A stretch of DNA of 44,981 nt, taken from positions 1 through 44,981 of the forward strand of contig NZ_JAMXQV010000005.1 of NCBI RefSeq assembly GCF_024703995.1, written 5' to 3'. The stretch comes from Amycolatopsis iheyensis (GTDB lineage: Bacteria; Actinomycetota; Actinomycetes; Mycobacteriales; Pseudonocardiaceae). Position 1 is the first letter of the stretch, and the number at the start of each line of letters is the position of its first letter. Under the pieces are notes generated by a model that saw only the letters and a program-made list of their open reading frames with translations, ran no database searches and was not told where the DNA came from. Both the position numbers and the translations under genes were made by a program. Shown here in pieces: positions 9,057 to 16,955 of this stretch.

Positions 9057-10040
9057 TCAGCCGTGCCGGCCGAGCTTGCTGTCGACGAACCGGAGTTTCG
9101 CCTGGACGGCCGGTGACAGCGCGAACGGGTAGAGGTCGTCCTTGCCCATGCTGCGGTTGAGCTGGTTGAGCGCCCGCGACAGCGGGACCCAGGTGGCCAT
9201 CAGGGCGTCGACGTCACGCGGGTGGTCTTCGGGCTCCGCGTCGACCGGGCTGCCGGGATGCGGCGCGATCGGCGTGCCGGCCACGAGCACGCCCAGTGCG
9301 GCGGCGGTCTGGACCGTGTCGCGGATGTGGAGCAGGTGGGCGAACGTCTCCGCCCAGTCCTCCCACGGGTGCGCGCCCGCGTAGTGGCTGACGTGGGTGT
9401 CGGTCCACTCGGTGCCGGGGTCGCTCGCGTAGTGCGTCGCCAAGGCTTCTTGGTAGTCGGCGCGCTCGTCGCCGAAGACGCGCCGGAACTCGCCGGGGTC
9501 GCCGGCGACGAGCACGTCCCAGTACCAGTGGCCGACCTCGTGGCGGACGTGCCCGAGCATCGTCCGGTAGGGCTCGGCCAGCTTCGCGCGTAGCCCTTCC
9601 CGGAACCCGTCGTCGCCTTCGGCGAGGTCGATGGTGATCACGCCGCCGGCGTGTCCGGTGGTCACCGGCTCTTCGGCGCTGGACAGCAGGTCGAACGCCA
9701 GTCCGTGCTCCGGGTCGTCGGTCCGTGGCGTAGTGGGAAGGCCGAGGTCGTCGAGCTGGTAGAGCAGCCGTCGCTTGGCGGCTTCGGCGACCCGGAAGGT
9801 GTCGTCGACGTCCTCGTCGGCCGGGCGGGTGCGGGTCAGGGCGCAGCAACCGCACAGCGGGCCGCCGGCGGCGAGCCAGTTGCACCCGGCGAGTTCGGCG
9901 TTGGCGCAGCGCCGGTTCTCGTCGGCCCGGAGCATCGACGCGCTTCCGCGGTCGAAGCCGACATCGGTGCCGCACACCACGCAGGCCGAGTTCTCGAAGA
10001 ACAGCAGGTTCGCGCATTTCGGGCAGGTGAAGGTGCGCAC
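9057..10040 (-). CDS. Putative zinc-binding metallopeptidase with N-terminal zinc ribbon
   Basis: A 327-residue protein with two parts. The N-terminus is a zinc ribbon (Cys6, Cys9, Cys20, Cys23: CPKC...CVVC) followed by further Cys at 45, 53, 63, 65 and 66 that could form a second site. The C-terminal domain has the zincin motif HEVGH at 167-171 with the downstream DERADYQEALATHYA and HPWEDWAETFAHLLHIRDT segments typical of the 'putative zinc-binding metallopeptidase' family. GTG at 10040 is preferred because the zinc ribbon begins immediately after it and AAAGGGA lies upstream; a longer frame has no conserved sequence. No signal peptide, so it is probably cytoplasmic. The substrate is unknown. 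Confidence 0.85.
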   Translation of the reverse strand: MRTFTCPKCANLLFFENSACVVCGTDVGFDRGSASMLRADENRRCANAELAGCNWLAAGGPLCGCCALTRTRPADEDVDDTFRVAEAAKRRLLYQLDDLGLPTTPRTDDPEHGLAFDLLSSAEEPVTTGHAGGVITIDLAEGDDGFREGLRAKLAEPYRTMLGHVRHEVGHWYWDVLVAGDPGEFRRVFGDERADYQEALATHYASDPGTEWTDTHVSHYAGAHPWEDWAETFAHLLHIRDTVQTAAALGVLVAGTPIAPHPGSPVDAEPEDHPRDVDALMATWVPLSRALNQLNRSMGKDDLYPFALSPAVQAKLRFVDSKLGRHG

Positions 10041-10290
10041 GGGTTCCCTTTCGTACCGGGCGACGCTCAGGCCCGTGACCACCGCACGGGACATCTGGCC
10101 TGGAGTTACCCCGTGGGTGTCCCGGACGAACATGCCCGGGTGGAGGCGTCTTGGCTGCTGCCGACCGATGGCAGGCGACGACGCCACCGGGCGGTGCTGC
10201 GGACCGGCTGGCGAGCCGCCTCGCTCACCGTGAGACCCGACTACCCGGTTCGCACGTTCAGGCACCTGCCGAAGTAGCCGCGGTGGCTCG

Positions 10291-10737
10291 TCACCCCGCA
10301 GGGCGTTCGAAGATCTGATCGATCCCGTTCCGGGCGTCGTCACGGATGTGGACGAAGCCGTGGCGTTCGTAGAGGCCGCGGACCCGGTTGCCGCGGTCGA
10401 TCGCGAGCCGGAACGGTGGCCGATCCGCCGTCTCCCGCAGGACGGCGGCCAGGACCTCGCCGCCGATCCCGCGTCCGTGGACCACCGGGGACAGGTAGAA
10501 GTGTTCGATCCACCGAGCGTCCGGCTCCGGGCGGACCGCGATGCTGCCGACGTCCTCGCCGTCCAGCGTCACGACACGGGTGTTGGCGGGGACGAATCCG
10601 GCGAGGAACCTCCCGCGCGCCCAGTCGCGGTTCCAGAGCCCGAGTCGTTCGAGATCCGGCCGCATGGCCTCCGCCTTCAGGTCGGCCAGCCATTCCGAGT
10701 CGTTCGCCGTCGCCGCCCGGAAGGTCCACCGCACCAC
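10291..10737 (-). CDS. GNAT family N-acetyltransferase
   Basis: A 148-residue GNAT protein. The first strand and helices (WTFRAATANDSEWLADLKAE) precede the central strands, the acetyl-CoA pyrophosphate loop HGRGIGGEVL is at 87-96, and the C-terminal IDRGNRVRGLYERHGFVHI is the usual beta5-alpha4 region. It transfers an acetyl group from acetyl-CoA to an unknown amine. The start is a GTG at 10737. It appears monocistronic, with about 60 nt to the end of the AmaP-like gene upstream. Confidence 0.88.
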   Translation of the reverse strand: MVRWTFRAATANDSEWLADLKAEAMRPDLERLGLWNRDWARGRFLAGFVPANTRVVTLDGEDVGSIAVRPEPDARWIEHFYLSPVVHGRGIGGEVLAAVLRETADRPPFRLAIDRGNRVRGLYERHGFVHIRDDARNGIDQIFERPAG

Positions 10738-10797
10738 GCCATCTTTTCACGGGTGCCCGGTGCCGGCGCACCGCGGCGCCCGGCTGGGCAGGGCCCA

Positions 10798-11355
10798 TCA
10801 GGCGACGCGGGAGCCGGCTGCCGTGGTGAAGCGCAGTTCGACCTGGGTGGGCAGGTCGTCGAGGTCGAGGGCCTGGCACAGCCGGGACACACCTTCGTCG
10901 CGGATGCGGTCGCGGATCTCGGCGGGGTCGCCGTCCTGCTCGACCGAGACGACCGCGAGCAGCTCCGGGTGGTCGGCCGGGCCGGTGAGGGACGCCGTCG
11001 CGGTGCGCACGCCCGGGTAGCCGCGCACTTCTTCGATGAACGGGGCGACGGCCGTGGTGGTGGCCAGATCCGTGGTGCCGGTGCCGGATTCGAAGTGCCA
11101 GGTGCGGCCGGCCGGCTTGCGGACCAGCTGCGCGGCCAGCCAGCGCAGCCCGGCCAGCGCGACGACGACGCCGGCGGTCGCGGTCACGTACCACGCCCAG
11201 GTCGGCGGCAGTGCGGTGCCCGGCACGATCGGCCGATCCGCGCCGAGCGCCGGGAGCCAGTGGAAGCGGATCGCGGCCGGGACCGCGCCGGCGGCGATCA
11301 GCAGCAGGCCGAACCCGGCCAGCAGTGTCCGGTTGAGACGGGCGGGACGGTTCAC
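10798..11355 (-). CDS. amaP: AmaP-like alkaline-shock membrane anchor protein
   Basis: A 185-residue membrane protein with two N-terminal TM helices (about residues 8-28 and 52-75), a hydrophilic linker, and a soluble C-terminal domain of the same general fold as Gls24-associated proteins. In Firmicutes AmaP anchors Asp23/Gls24 proteins to the membrane, and this gene is the last of a six-gene operon with two Gls24 genes, which supports the call. It begins with GTG in a 4-nt overlap with the preceding stop (GTGA). The gene symbol is by family analogy. Confidence 0.75.
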   Translation of the reverse strand: MNRPARLNRTLLAGFGLLLIAAGAVPAAIRFHWLPALGADRPIVPGTALPPTWAWYVTATAGVVVALAGLRWLAAQLVRKPAGRTWHFESGTGTTDLATTTAVAPFIEEVRGYPGVRTATASLTGPADHPELLAVVSVEQDGDPAEIRDRIRDEGVSRLCQALDLDDLPTQVELRFTTAAGSRVA

Positions 11356-11879
11356 GACGTGCTCCTCACTGCGCGAAGACGGACCTTGACCTCGGGACGG
11401 CGGACCGGGGCGATCCGGTCCAACCGGTTCGCGATCGCGACGCGGACCGCGTCGGCGATCCCGTCGGGGCGGGTCCGGCGCGTCCGCACCCGGACGCGGA
11501 TGCTGCGCCGTCGCACCTTCAGCCGTACTTTGTCCACGCCGTCGACCTGTGCCGCGGCCCTCCGGAGGGTGGAGCCGTAGCTGTGGCGCGAGGCGCCGGA
11601 GTCCAGGTCACCGCGCAGCGGAAGCACGGTGAGCTTGCCCGGAAGCACCGCCGCGAGCACCAGGATCAGGCCGAGCAGCGCGACGGCCCCGCCGGTGATG
11701 AGGACGGGCAGGTCGGCCCAGTGCAGGTCGTGCAGCTGCCGTGCGGTGGCGTCGTAGTCCAGCCACGGGCGCTCGCCGAGGATCATCTGGATGGCCACGA
11801 TCGCGGCGAGCGCGCCGGCCGCGGTCACGACCAGCGCGGTCAGCGCAGCCGGAGTGCTGCGGCGTGGGCGGCGTTTCAC
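11352..11879 (-). CDS. DUF6286 domain-containing membrane protein
   Basis: A 175-residue protein with two TM helices (about 12-32 and 56-80) followed by a very basic soluble domain (KVRLKVRRRSIRVRVRTRR) that fits the DUF6286 pattern found next to Asp23/Gls24 genes in actinobacteria. The GTG start overlaps the stop of the upstream Gls24 gene by 4 nt, and its own stop overlaps the AmaP-like gene by 4 nt, so translation is coupled on both sides. Role: probably part of a membrane-attached envelope-stress complex. This is inference from context. Confidence 0.8.
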   Translation of the reverse strand: MKRRPRRSTPAALTALVVTAAGALAAIVAIQMILGERPWLDYDATARQLHDLHWADLPVLITGGAVALLGLILVLAAVLPGKLTVLPLRGDLDSGASRHSYGSTLRRAAAQVDGVDKVRLKVRRRSIRVRVRTRRTRPDGIADAVRVAIANRLDRIAPVRRPEVKVRLRAVRSTS

Positions 11880-12250
11880 GAGACCCTCCTCGAGGACGTG
11901 GCCGGCGGGTGCAGTGCGGTGACGGTGATGTCCACCCGTTCGACGTCGAGCCCGGTCAGTTCGCTCACCCGCTCGCGCAGGTGGGCCCGGGCCTGTTCGG
12001 TGGTGCGTGCGACCGACGCCGGGTAGGTGATCGACAGCCGGGTGGCCAGCCGCACCCGGTCGCCGTCGACCTCGGCATCGACCTTGACCGAGCGCTCGGC
12101 GTCTTCGCCGCCGAGCGCGACCCCCAGCACCCGCCCGGCGGCGCCGCCGACGTCATCGAGCTCACGGGCGGCCTGCGCGGCGATCCGTTCGACCGCCTGG
12201 CCGGCGATGACCAGTTCACCCCGCTCTTCGGCGGGCACCGTGGTGGTCAT
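11876..12250 (-). CDS. Asp23/Gls24 family envelope stress response protein
   Basis: A 124-residue Asp23/Gls24-like protein. It has the family's start (ELVIAGQAVERIAAQAARELDDVGGAAG), the central strand-turn-strand region (KVDAEVDGDRVRLATRLSITYPASV) and the C-terminal ERVSELTGLDVERVDITV block. It is soluble and expected to assemble at the membrane through the two TM proteins encoded immediately downstream. The ATG lies 3 nt after the stop of the upstream small membrane protein gene. Confidence 0.88.
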   Translation of the reverse strand: MTTTVPAEERGELVIAGQAVERIAAQAARELDDVGGAAGRVLGVALGGEDAERSVKVDAEVDGDRVRLATRLSITYPASVARTTEQARAHLRERVSELTGLDVERVDITVTALHPPATSSRRVS

Positions 12251-12253
12251 GGC

Positions 12254-12430
12254 TCAGCCCCGGTCCCGGCCGAACAGCTGGCCGAGGTCGATCTTGCCGT
12301 CGAGGTGACGGCCGATCAGGAAGCCGATCGCCCCGAGCACGAGCACGGCCAGGAACGCGCCGAACCCGCCGAAGGCGAGGGCGAGGCCGAGCACGAGACC
12401 GGTGAGCAACCCGGTCCTGGTGGCATTCAT
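12254..12430 (-). CDS. Small membrane protein (DUF2273-like)
   Basis: A 58-residue protein starting at the ATG at 12430 (GATGGAGGTT upstream). It is nearly all hydrophobic: TGLLTGLVLGLALAFGGFGA and FLAVLVLGAIGFLIG form a helical hairpin, followed by a short charged tail (RHLDGKIDLGQLFGRDRG). The size, the hairpin and the GxxxGR...DG(K) tail match DUF2273 proteins that accompany Asp23 operons in Firmicutes. Likely a membrane partner of the Gls24 proteins. Confidence 0.75.
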   Translation of the reverse strand: MNATRTGLLTGLVLGLALAFGGFGAFLAVLVLGAIGFLIGRHLDGKIDLGQLFGRDRG

Positions 12431-12441
12431 GGGAACCTCCA

Positions 12442-12717
12442 TCAAGAAGTGGTGGGTACGGCCACGTCGCCGACGAACACGCGTACGGGCCGGTCGAGCG
12501 GGCCGATCGCGACCCGGACCGCGGTCGCCGCGTCGGCGGCGGTGGCCGGGTAGCTGAGCACGACGCCGATGGTCACCTCGTCGTCGGTGACGCGGACCCC
12601 GGCGACGCGCCGACCGGGCAGCAGCGTCGCGATTTCCCCGATCCGGCCGCCGTGCGGGCCTGCTACCTCGGGCAGGCCCGCCACGGCTTCGGCGATCGCG
12701 ACCGCGTCGGGTGTCAC
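12442..12717 (-). CDS. Hypothetical Gls24-operon protein
   Basis: A 91-residue soluble protein. The pattern AVAIAEAVAGLPEVAG, VAGVRVTDDEVTIGVVLSYPATAADAATAVRVAI and RPVRVFVGDVAV resembles a reduced Asp23-like alpha/beta domain (strand-strand-helix-strand), but no named family was recognised. The ATG overlaps the stop of the upstream Gls24 gene by 4 nt, so it is surely part of the operon. Confidence 0.7.
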   Translation of the reverse strand: MTPDAVAIAEAVAGLPEVAGPHGGRIGEIATLLPGRRVAGVRVTDDEVTIGVVLSYPATAADAATAVRVAIGPLDRPVRVFVGDVAVPTTS

Positions 12718-13163
12718 TGCACCCGGCCGGTGTCGGCGCTCTGGTCGTCGGCGTCGTCGCCGGGCAGGTTGAGGTCGTCCACGGCGATGTTGACCTCGAC
12801 GACTTCGAGGCCGGTCATCCGCTCGACCGAGGTGATCACGTTGCGCCGCACCGACCGTGAGAGGTCGGCGATCGACACGCCGTACTCCACGACGACCTGC
12901 AGGTCGACCGCGGCCTGCTTCTCGCCGACCTCGACCGACACGCCCTGCCCCGCGGAAGCGGTCGCACCCGGGATGCGTTCGCGGATCGCGGAGAAGGCAC
13001 GGGCGGCGCCGCCGCCGAGGGAGTGCACCCCGGGCACCTCGCGGGTGGCCAGGCCGGCGATCTTCTGCACCACGGTGTCCGCGATCGTGGTCGCGCCCTT
13101 GCCGGTGACGAGGGCGCCGGTCGTCTCGGTGGTGGCGGGGGTCTTCGTGGTCGTCTCGGCCAT
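12714..13163 (-). CDS. Asp23/Gls24 family envelope stress response protein
   Basis: A 149-residue Gls24 protein, first gene of the operon. A Thr-rich N-terminal tail of about 25 residues precedes the domain: TIADTVVQKIAGLATREVPGVHSLGG, then QGVSVEVGEKQAAVDLQVVVEYGVSIADL and the C-terminal VERMTGLEVVEVNIAVDDLNL. GGAGG lies upstream of the ATG. It is divergent from the CsbD gene, with a shared 181-nt promoter region. Both Gls24 and CsbD families are general-stress proteins, so joint control by a stress sigma factor is plausible, but no clear promoter consensus was seen. Confidence 0.9.
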   Translation of the reverse strand: MAETTTKTPATTETTGALVTGKGATTIADTVVQKIAGLATREVPGVHSLGGGAARAFSAIRERIPGATASAGQGVSVEVGEKQAAVDLQVVVEYGVSIADLSRSVRRNVITSVERMTGLEVVEVNIAVDDLNLPGDDADDQSADTGRVQ

Positions 13164-13302
13164 GGTGTTCCTCCTTCGTCGGGTGAACTGTTGTGCCGGG
13201 AGGACCCGAGGTGGGTCGGAATCGTCACGGCCACGATCGAGTGAACACGGTCACGCGGCCGGGGAAGTGACGAATGGGTCGCCGGGATGTCTTGATGGCA
13301 TA

Positions 13303-13321
13303 ACCGTCCACAAGGGACGGT
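13303..13321. promoter_or_regulatory. Inverted repeat in front of csbD
   Basis: Perfect 7-bp inverted repeat ACCGTCC (13303-13309) and GGACGGT (13315-13321) with a 5-nt loop, ending about 10 nt before the GGAGGAG ribosome-binding site of the CsbD gene. It may be an operator or a small 5'-UTR hairpin. Confidence 0.4.
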
Positions 13322-13344
13322 AACGGCGCCGGAGGAGCGAAGAC

Positions 13345-13521
13345 ATGTCGTTGGGCGACAAGATCGGGAACAAGGCCGAAGACTTCGGCGGCAGGGCCAA
13401 GGAGACGGCGGGCAAGGTCACCGGCGACGACGAGCTGCGCGCCGAAGGCCAGGCCGACCAGGTCAAGGCCGGAGTCAAGGACGCGGTCGACAAGGTCAAG
13501 AACGTCCTGAAGAAGGACTGA
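13345..13521 (+). CDS. CsbD family stress protein
   Basis: A 58-residue CsbD-like protein, too short for many gene finders. The sequence has the family's repeated amphipathic pattern: MSLGDKIGNKAEDFGGRAKE, KVTGDDELRAEGQADQVKAG and DAVDKVKNVLKKD. It is highly charged, soluble, and made of Lys/Asp/Glu/Ala-rich helices. The ATG at 13345 follows GGAGGAG at good spacing. CsbD genes are classic sigma-B-type general stress genes; the divergent Gls24 operon fits that. The exact function of CsbD is unknown. Confidence 0.9.
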   Translation: MSLGDKIGNKAEDFGGRAKETAGKVTGDDELRAEGQADQVKAGVKDAVDKVKNVLKKD

Positions 13522-13679
13522 GCCCGCCCGGGAGACCGGTGGCCGTCGCGGCAAGAGGGAGCGCGCCGGTCACCGCCCGGGGATGGCGGCGGCGCATCGC
13601 GGATCGGGCCGGTCCGGCTCGGGGGAGGGCGACCAGGAAGCCGGTGAGCGCGAGCAGCCCCGTCACCCCGAAGTTGACC

Positions 13680-14232
13680 AGCCGGCGGGCGCGGAACGGC
13701 TGACGATGCGCAAGCTCGCCGAACGGCTCGAGGTGACGTCCACCGCGCTCTACTGGCACGTCGCGACCAAGGAAGACCTGCTCGACCTCGCGCTCGATCA
13801 CGTCGTCGGCGAAGTACCGGTGCCCCCGCCCGGCCCGGACTCCGGACGCTGCTCGTCGGCTGGCGCGCCGCGATGCTCGCCCATCCGTGGTCGCCCGCTC
13901 TGCTCGGCCGCCCGCTGCTCGGGCCCAACGTGCTGGCGCGTACCGAGGTCATCCAGGCGAAGCTCGTCCAGGCCGGGCTGGCCGAGCTGGAACTCGCGGC
14001 CGCGACCCGCACCCTGGCCGGCTTCGTGCTCGGCGCGTCGCTGGCGGACGCCACCTGGCACCGGCTGGATGACCCGTCCGCGATCGCCAAGGTCCGCGCG
14101 CACATCCTCGATTCCGCCGAGCGCTACCCGACCCTGAGCACGTCCGGGTTCGTCGATGCCGGGTGGCCGGACGACGAGCTGTTCGTCTTCGGACTCGACC
14201 GGGTGCTCGACCGGCTTCTGGCCAGAACCTGA
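13680..14232 (+). pseudogene. TetR-family regulator remnant (frameshifted, 5'-truncated)
   Basis: The helix-turn-helix is visible at about 13700-13790 (LTMRKLAERLEVTSTALYWHVATKEDLLDLALDHV). Around 13825-13845 the frame must change: the following coding sequence RTLLVGWRAAMLAHPW, then LLGPNVLARTEVIQAKLVQAGL and the rest of the TetR C-terminal domain to the stop at 14232, lies in a different frame. Helix 1 and the usual N-terminus are absent upstream. On the opposite strand just left of 13700 there is a hydrophobic frame (ARRLVNFGVTGLLALTGFLVAL) that looks like part of a membrane transporter, so a transporter/TetR divergent pair may have been collapsed by a deletion here. Confidence 0.7.
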
Positions 14233-14628
14233 TCGCGGCGGGCTCGCCGAACTCGCGAACCCGTGGCACATCTGCCCGGAGACAAGGCCGAATGCGGTGA
14301 GGTAGTCGGCGCGAGCGCGGCCGTGGTTCCACCCGAACCGCCGCTTTGCCGTCAACTCCGCGGTCCGCCGCCCGGATTACCGACCCGACGTTGCTCGATG
14401 CGGCGTCAGGACTCCCTGACCGCTTCGGGCAGGGGCACCGGAGTGGCGCGAAAGCGGGCTGGCGCCACCCCATACGAGCGGCGCAAGCCGCGTATAACGA
14501 CCTATGCGACGAGGCTGATGTGAGCAGCACATGGGTGAGGAAGCCAGAAGGTCGGTAGTGGCGTCGCGCCTGCGACAGCCCGTGGAACCGATCGTGATCC
14601 TGCCAAGGCGGCGGATGGCGGTGTCGGA
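14233..14628. other. Gene-poor region
   Basis: No convincing coding frame on either strand. It contains the 3' flank of the broken TetR gene and the downstream flank of the alpha/beta hydrolase gene. A weak GTCAGG/CCTGAC inverted repeat near 14405-14420 is the only structure noted. Confidence 0.4.
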
Positions 14629-15684
14629 TCAGCCCTTGGCCAACCCGTCGAGCAGTGCCGCTGAGAATTCCTTCGGCTTCTCGATGTGCGGGCTGTGCCC
14701 GGTGTCTGCGATGACCACCTCGCGGTAGTGGCCGCCCGCCGCGGCGTAGCGGTCGAGGACGGCTCTGGTCTGGGTGACCATCGGCTGCGCGGGGTGGGTG
14801 GCCTCGCCCGGCCAGCCGGGCACCGCGCCTAGCCGGCCGAGGTGGGCGAGGTCGAACATGGAGGTGTCGGACACGATCTGGTCGTCCGCTCCCCGCACCC
14901 AGAGGATCGGGGGCTTGCGCTCGATCGCGTCGAGGTCGTCGAGGCGGAAATGGCCGGGCGCCATGGTGTTGAGCACGCCACGGGTGCCCGGCGCGACGCC
15001 CGGCCACGCGTCGGTCGTGGTGAAGTCGCCGGGGTAGTGGTCGTCGCCGACCCGGGTGGTGAGCATCGATTCGACGAGATCGTCGAGGCGGGCGGGGTGG
15101 AACGGCGGTTTGACGTAGAAGGCCAGTAGCACCTGCCGCGGGGAGAACGGCGACTCGTCGGAGGTGTCGCCGTCCTTGAGCCGGGTGACGAAATCCGGGT
15201 TGCCGCCACCGCCGCCCGATCCGGCGCCCGCGGCGTCGACCAGCTCGCCGTCCGCGCCCTTGGTGCCGCCGTAGCCGTAGGGCGAGACCGGGTTGACCAG
15301 TGTCACGGTGCGCGCGAGCGCGGGGTGCTCGCGCAGCAGCTGCAGGACCACGCCGCCGCCCATGCTCCAGCCGACCAGGTGCGCGGCGCCGACGTCCAGC
15401 GCGGCCAGCGTGGCGATCACGTCGTCGGCGTAGTCGCGCACGCCCCGCGTCGCGTCCACCGGCAGCGGGTCGGTGCCGCCGAATCCGCGCAGGTCCACCG
15501 CGATCGGGCGGTACCGCCGCGGCAGGTCGAGCATCGATTCCTGCCAGAAGGCCGAGGACGAGATGTTGCCGTGGACGAACACGACCGGTTCGCCGTGCTC
15601 GCGGCCGGCTACTTCCAGCACGTGTGTGGTCAGCCGATCGGTCGGCACCTTCGCCGAAGTGATCCCGTCGAGGAGTGTGGTCAC
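14629..15684 (-). CDS. Alpha/beta fold hydrolase
   Basis: A 351-residue cytoplasmic-type alpha/beta hydrolase. The oxyanion motif HGN is at 38-40, the nucleophile elbow GWSMGG at 105-110 (Ser107), an acid is expected in the VRGADDQIV strand, and the catalytic His is in DTGHSPHIEKP near the C-terminus. A Gly-rich insert (GAGSGGGGG) lies in the cap region. The GTG at 15684 is chosen because AAAGGGA precedes it and a longer frame would run into the upstream lipase gene. It follows that gene by 11 nt, so the two hydrolases form an operon. Ester or related substrate unknown. Confidence 0.85.
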   Translation of the reverse strand: MTTLLDGITSAKVPTDRLTTHVLEVAGREHGEPVVFVHGNISSSAFWQESMLDLPRRYRPIAVDLRGFGGTDPLPVDATRGVRDYADDVIATLAALDVGAAHLVGWSMGGGVVLQLLREHPALARTVTLVNPVSPYGYGGTKGADGELVDAAGAGSGGGGGNPDFVTRLKDGDTSDESPFSPRQVLLAFYVKPPFHPARLDDLVESMLTTRVGDDHYPGDFTTTDAWPGVAPGTRGVLNTMAPGHFRLDDLDAIERKPPILWVRGADDQIVSDTSMFDLAHLGRLGAVPGWPGEATHPAQPMVTQTRAVLDRYAAAGGHYREVVIADTGHSPHIEKPKEFSAALLDGLAKG

Positions 15685-15695
15685 TGTCGTCCCTT

Positions 15696-16955
15696 TCACG
15701 CCAGCCAGCTCGTCACCTGGGACATCGACGCCGACGCCCAGCCCAGCTGCAAGTGGTTCACCGAACCGATCAGCGCCGTCGCGGCGAGGTGGCCGATGCC
15801 CGTGCTGTTCAACGCGCTGGTCACGAACACGATGCCGTCGCTCGGGCCGCGGTTCTCGTTGAACACGCCGACGATGGTGGGTGAGCCACCGGCCAGCAGG
15901 TACACCGAGACGCTTGCCGGGGTGCCGGCGGACTGGATGGTGGAGATCATCGACCCGGCGTCGATCGCGGCCTGGATGCCCGTCCCGTCGGTGTAGAAGC
16001 CCTGGCCGCCGTAGTAGGTCGTGTACCAGTCCTGCTGCGAGCCGTCGACGCCGAACGTGCTGTCGAAGCGGGCCAGCATCTGCCGTTGCCCGGGGTAGGT
16101 GTCCCAGCCGGCGGTGGGGGTGATCGACAGTTCCGGGTGGTAGGTGTACGCGCCGTAGCAGGTCATCCTCGTGTGCGGGCTCGGCGCGTTGATGCTGACG
16201 CCGCACTCCGGCCAGATCGACAGGTCGTGCGCGTAGCCGTGCGCGAACGGGTAGTCGTAGCCACCGTTCGGCCCGCCGAGGGTGATCAGCTTGCGCACGT
16301 CGCCGGCGTAGGCCCGTCCCCACGGGGGCTTCACCGAGGACACGTACATCCGGGTGGACAGCTCGCCCTTGCTCCAGCCGACCAGGTCGACCTGGCTCAC
16401 GCCCAGCCGTGCCTTGATCAGCGCGATCGCGTCGCCGACCTGCTGTGCCTGCTGGCGGTTCTCGCCCTGCTTGTGCGCGAAGCCGATGGCGAACACCCGG
16501 TACCCGCGCGAGCCGAGGTACTGCATCAGCCCGGTCGACGGGCACGTCGCCGAACCGCACCCGAAGCCGCCGGACTCGTTCGGATTGGCCCAGGCCCGGT
16601 CGGGATTGTCGTTGGCACCGTGGACCAGCAGCACCGGCGTGGCCTTCGCGCCGGTCGACCAGCCGGGTGCGGAGTACAGCAGGAACCGCGACGAGGACGG
16701 CTGCGCCACCCCGCCGAAGAAGGTCAGCCGCTGCCCGTCCTGGTTGCCCCGTCCGTCCGGCGGATACTGCTCGTCGGCGAATCCCGGTGTGGTGTCGCGG
16801 TAGCGCTCCACCCTGTCCCACCCGTTGGCGACGGTGCCGAACGTCGCCTCCTTGGTCAGGTAGGCAGGATCGGCGGCGGCAACCGGCAAGGCCGGCGCGG
16901 CGACCTCCACACCGACGACGATGGCGGCAACGGCCACCAGGCTGAGCAGGCGCAC
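15696..16955 (-). CDS. Secreted lipase/esterase (alpha/beta hydrolase)
   Basis: A 419-residue exported hydrolase. The N-terminus is a signal peptide (LLSLVAVAAIVVGVEVAA..PVAAA, cleavage near residue 28). The oxyanion VHGAND is at 111-116 and the nucleophile elbow GWSKG at 193-197 (Ser195), a less common Lys after the Ser. Four or more Cys (GFGCGSATC, ECG, MTCYG) suggest disulfides, typical of extracellular enzymes. The GTG at 16955 has GAGGAG 7 nt upstream. Likely a triacylglycerol lipase or polyester-type depolymerase; the specific substrate is not evident. Operon with the downstream hydrolase. Confidence 0.85.
   Translation of the reverse strand: MRLLSLVAVAAIVVGVEVAAPALPVAAADPAYLTKEATFGTVANGWDRVERYRDTTPGFADEQYPPDGRGNQDGQRLTFFGGVAQPSSSRFLLYSAPGWSTGAKATPVLLVHGANDNPDRAWANPNESGGFGCGSATCPSTGLMQYLGSRGYRVFAIGFAHKQGENRQQAQQVGDAIALIKARLGVSQVDLVGWSKGELSTRMYVSSVKPPWGRAYAGDVRKLITLGGPNGGYDYPFAHGYAHDLSIWPECGVSINAPSPHTRMTCYGAYTYHPELSITPTAGWDTYPGQRQMLARFDSTFGVDGSQQDWYTTYYGGQGFYTDGTGIQAAIDAGSMISTIQSAGTPASVSVYLLAGGSPTIVGVFNENRGPSDGIVFVTSALNSTGIGHLAATALIGSVNHLQLGWASASMSQVTSWLA

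Noticed and set aside
13164..13344. Sigma-B-type promoter (GTTT...GGGTA) in the Gls24/csbD divergent region
   Set aside because: Searched by eye on both strands; only partial matches with wrong spacing.
14405..14420. GTCAGG/CCTGAC short inverted repeat
   Set aside because: Six-base arms and a tiny loop with no gene nearby in the right orientation; expected by chance.
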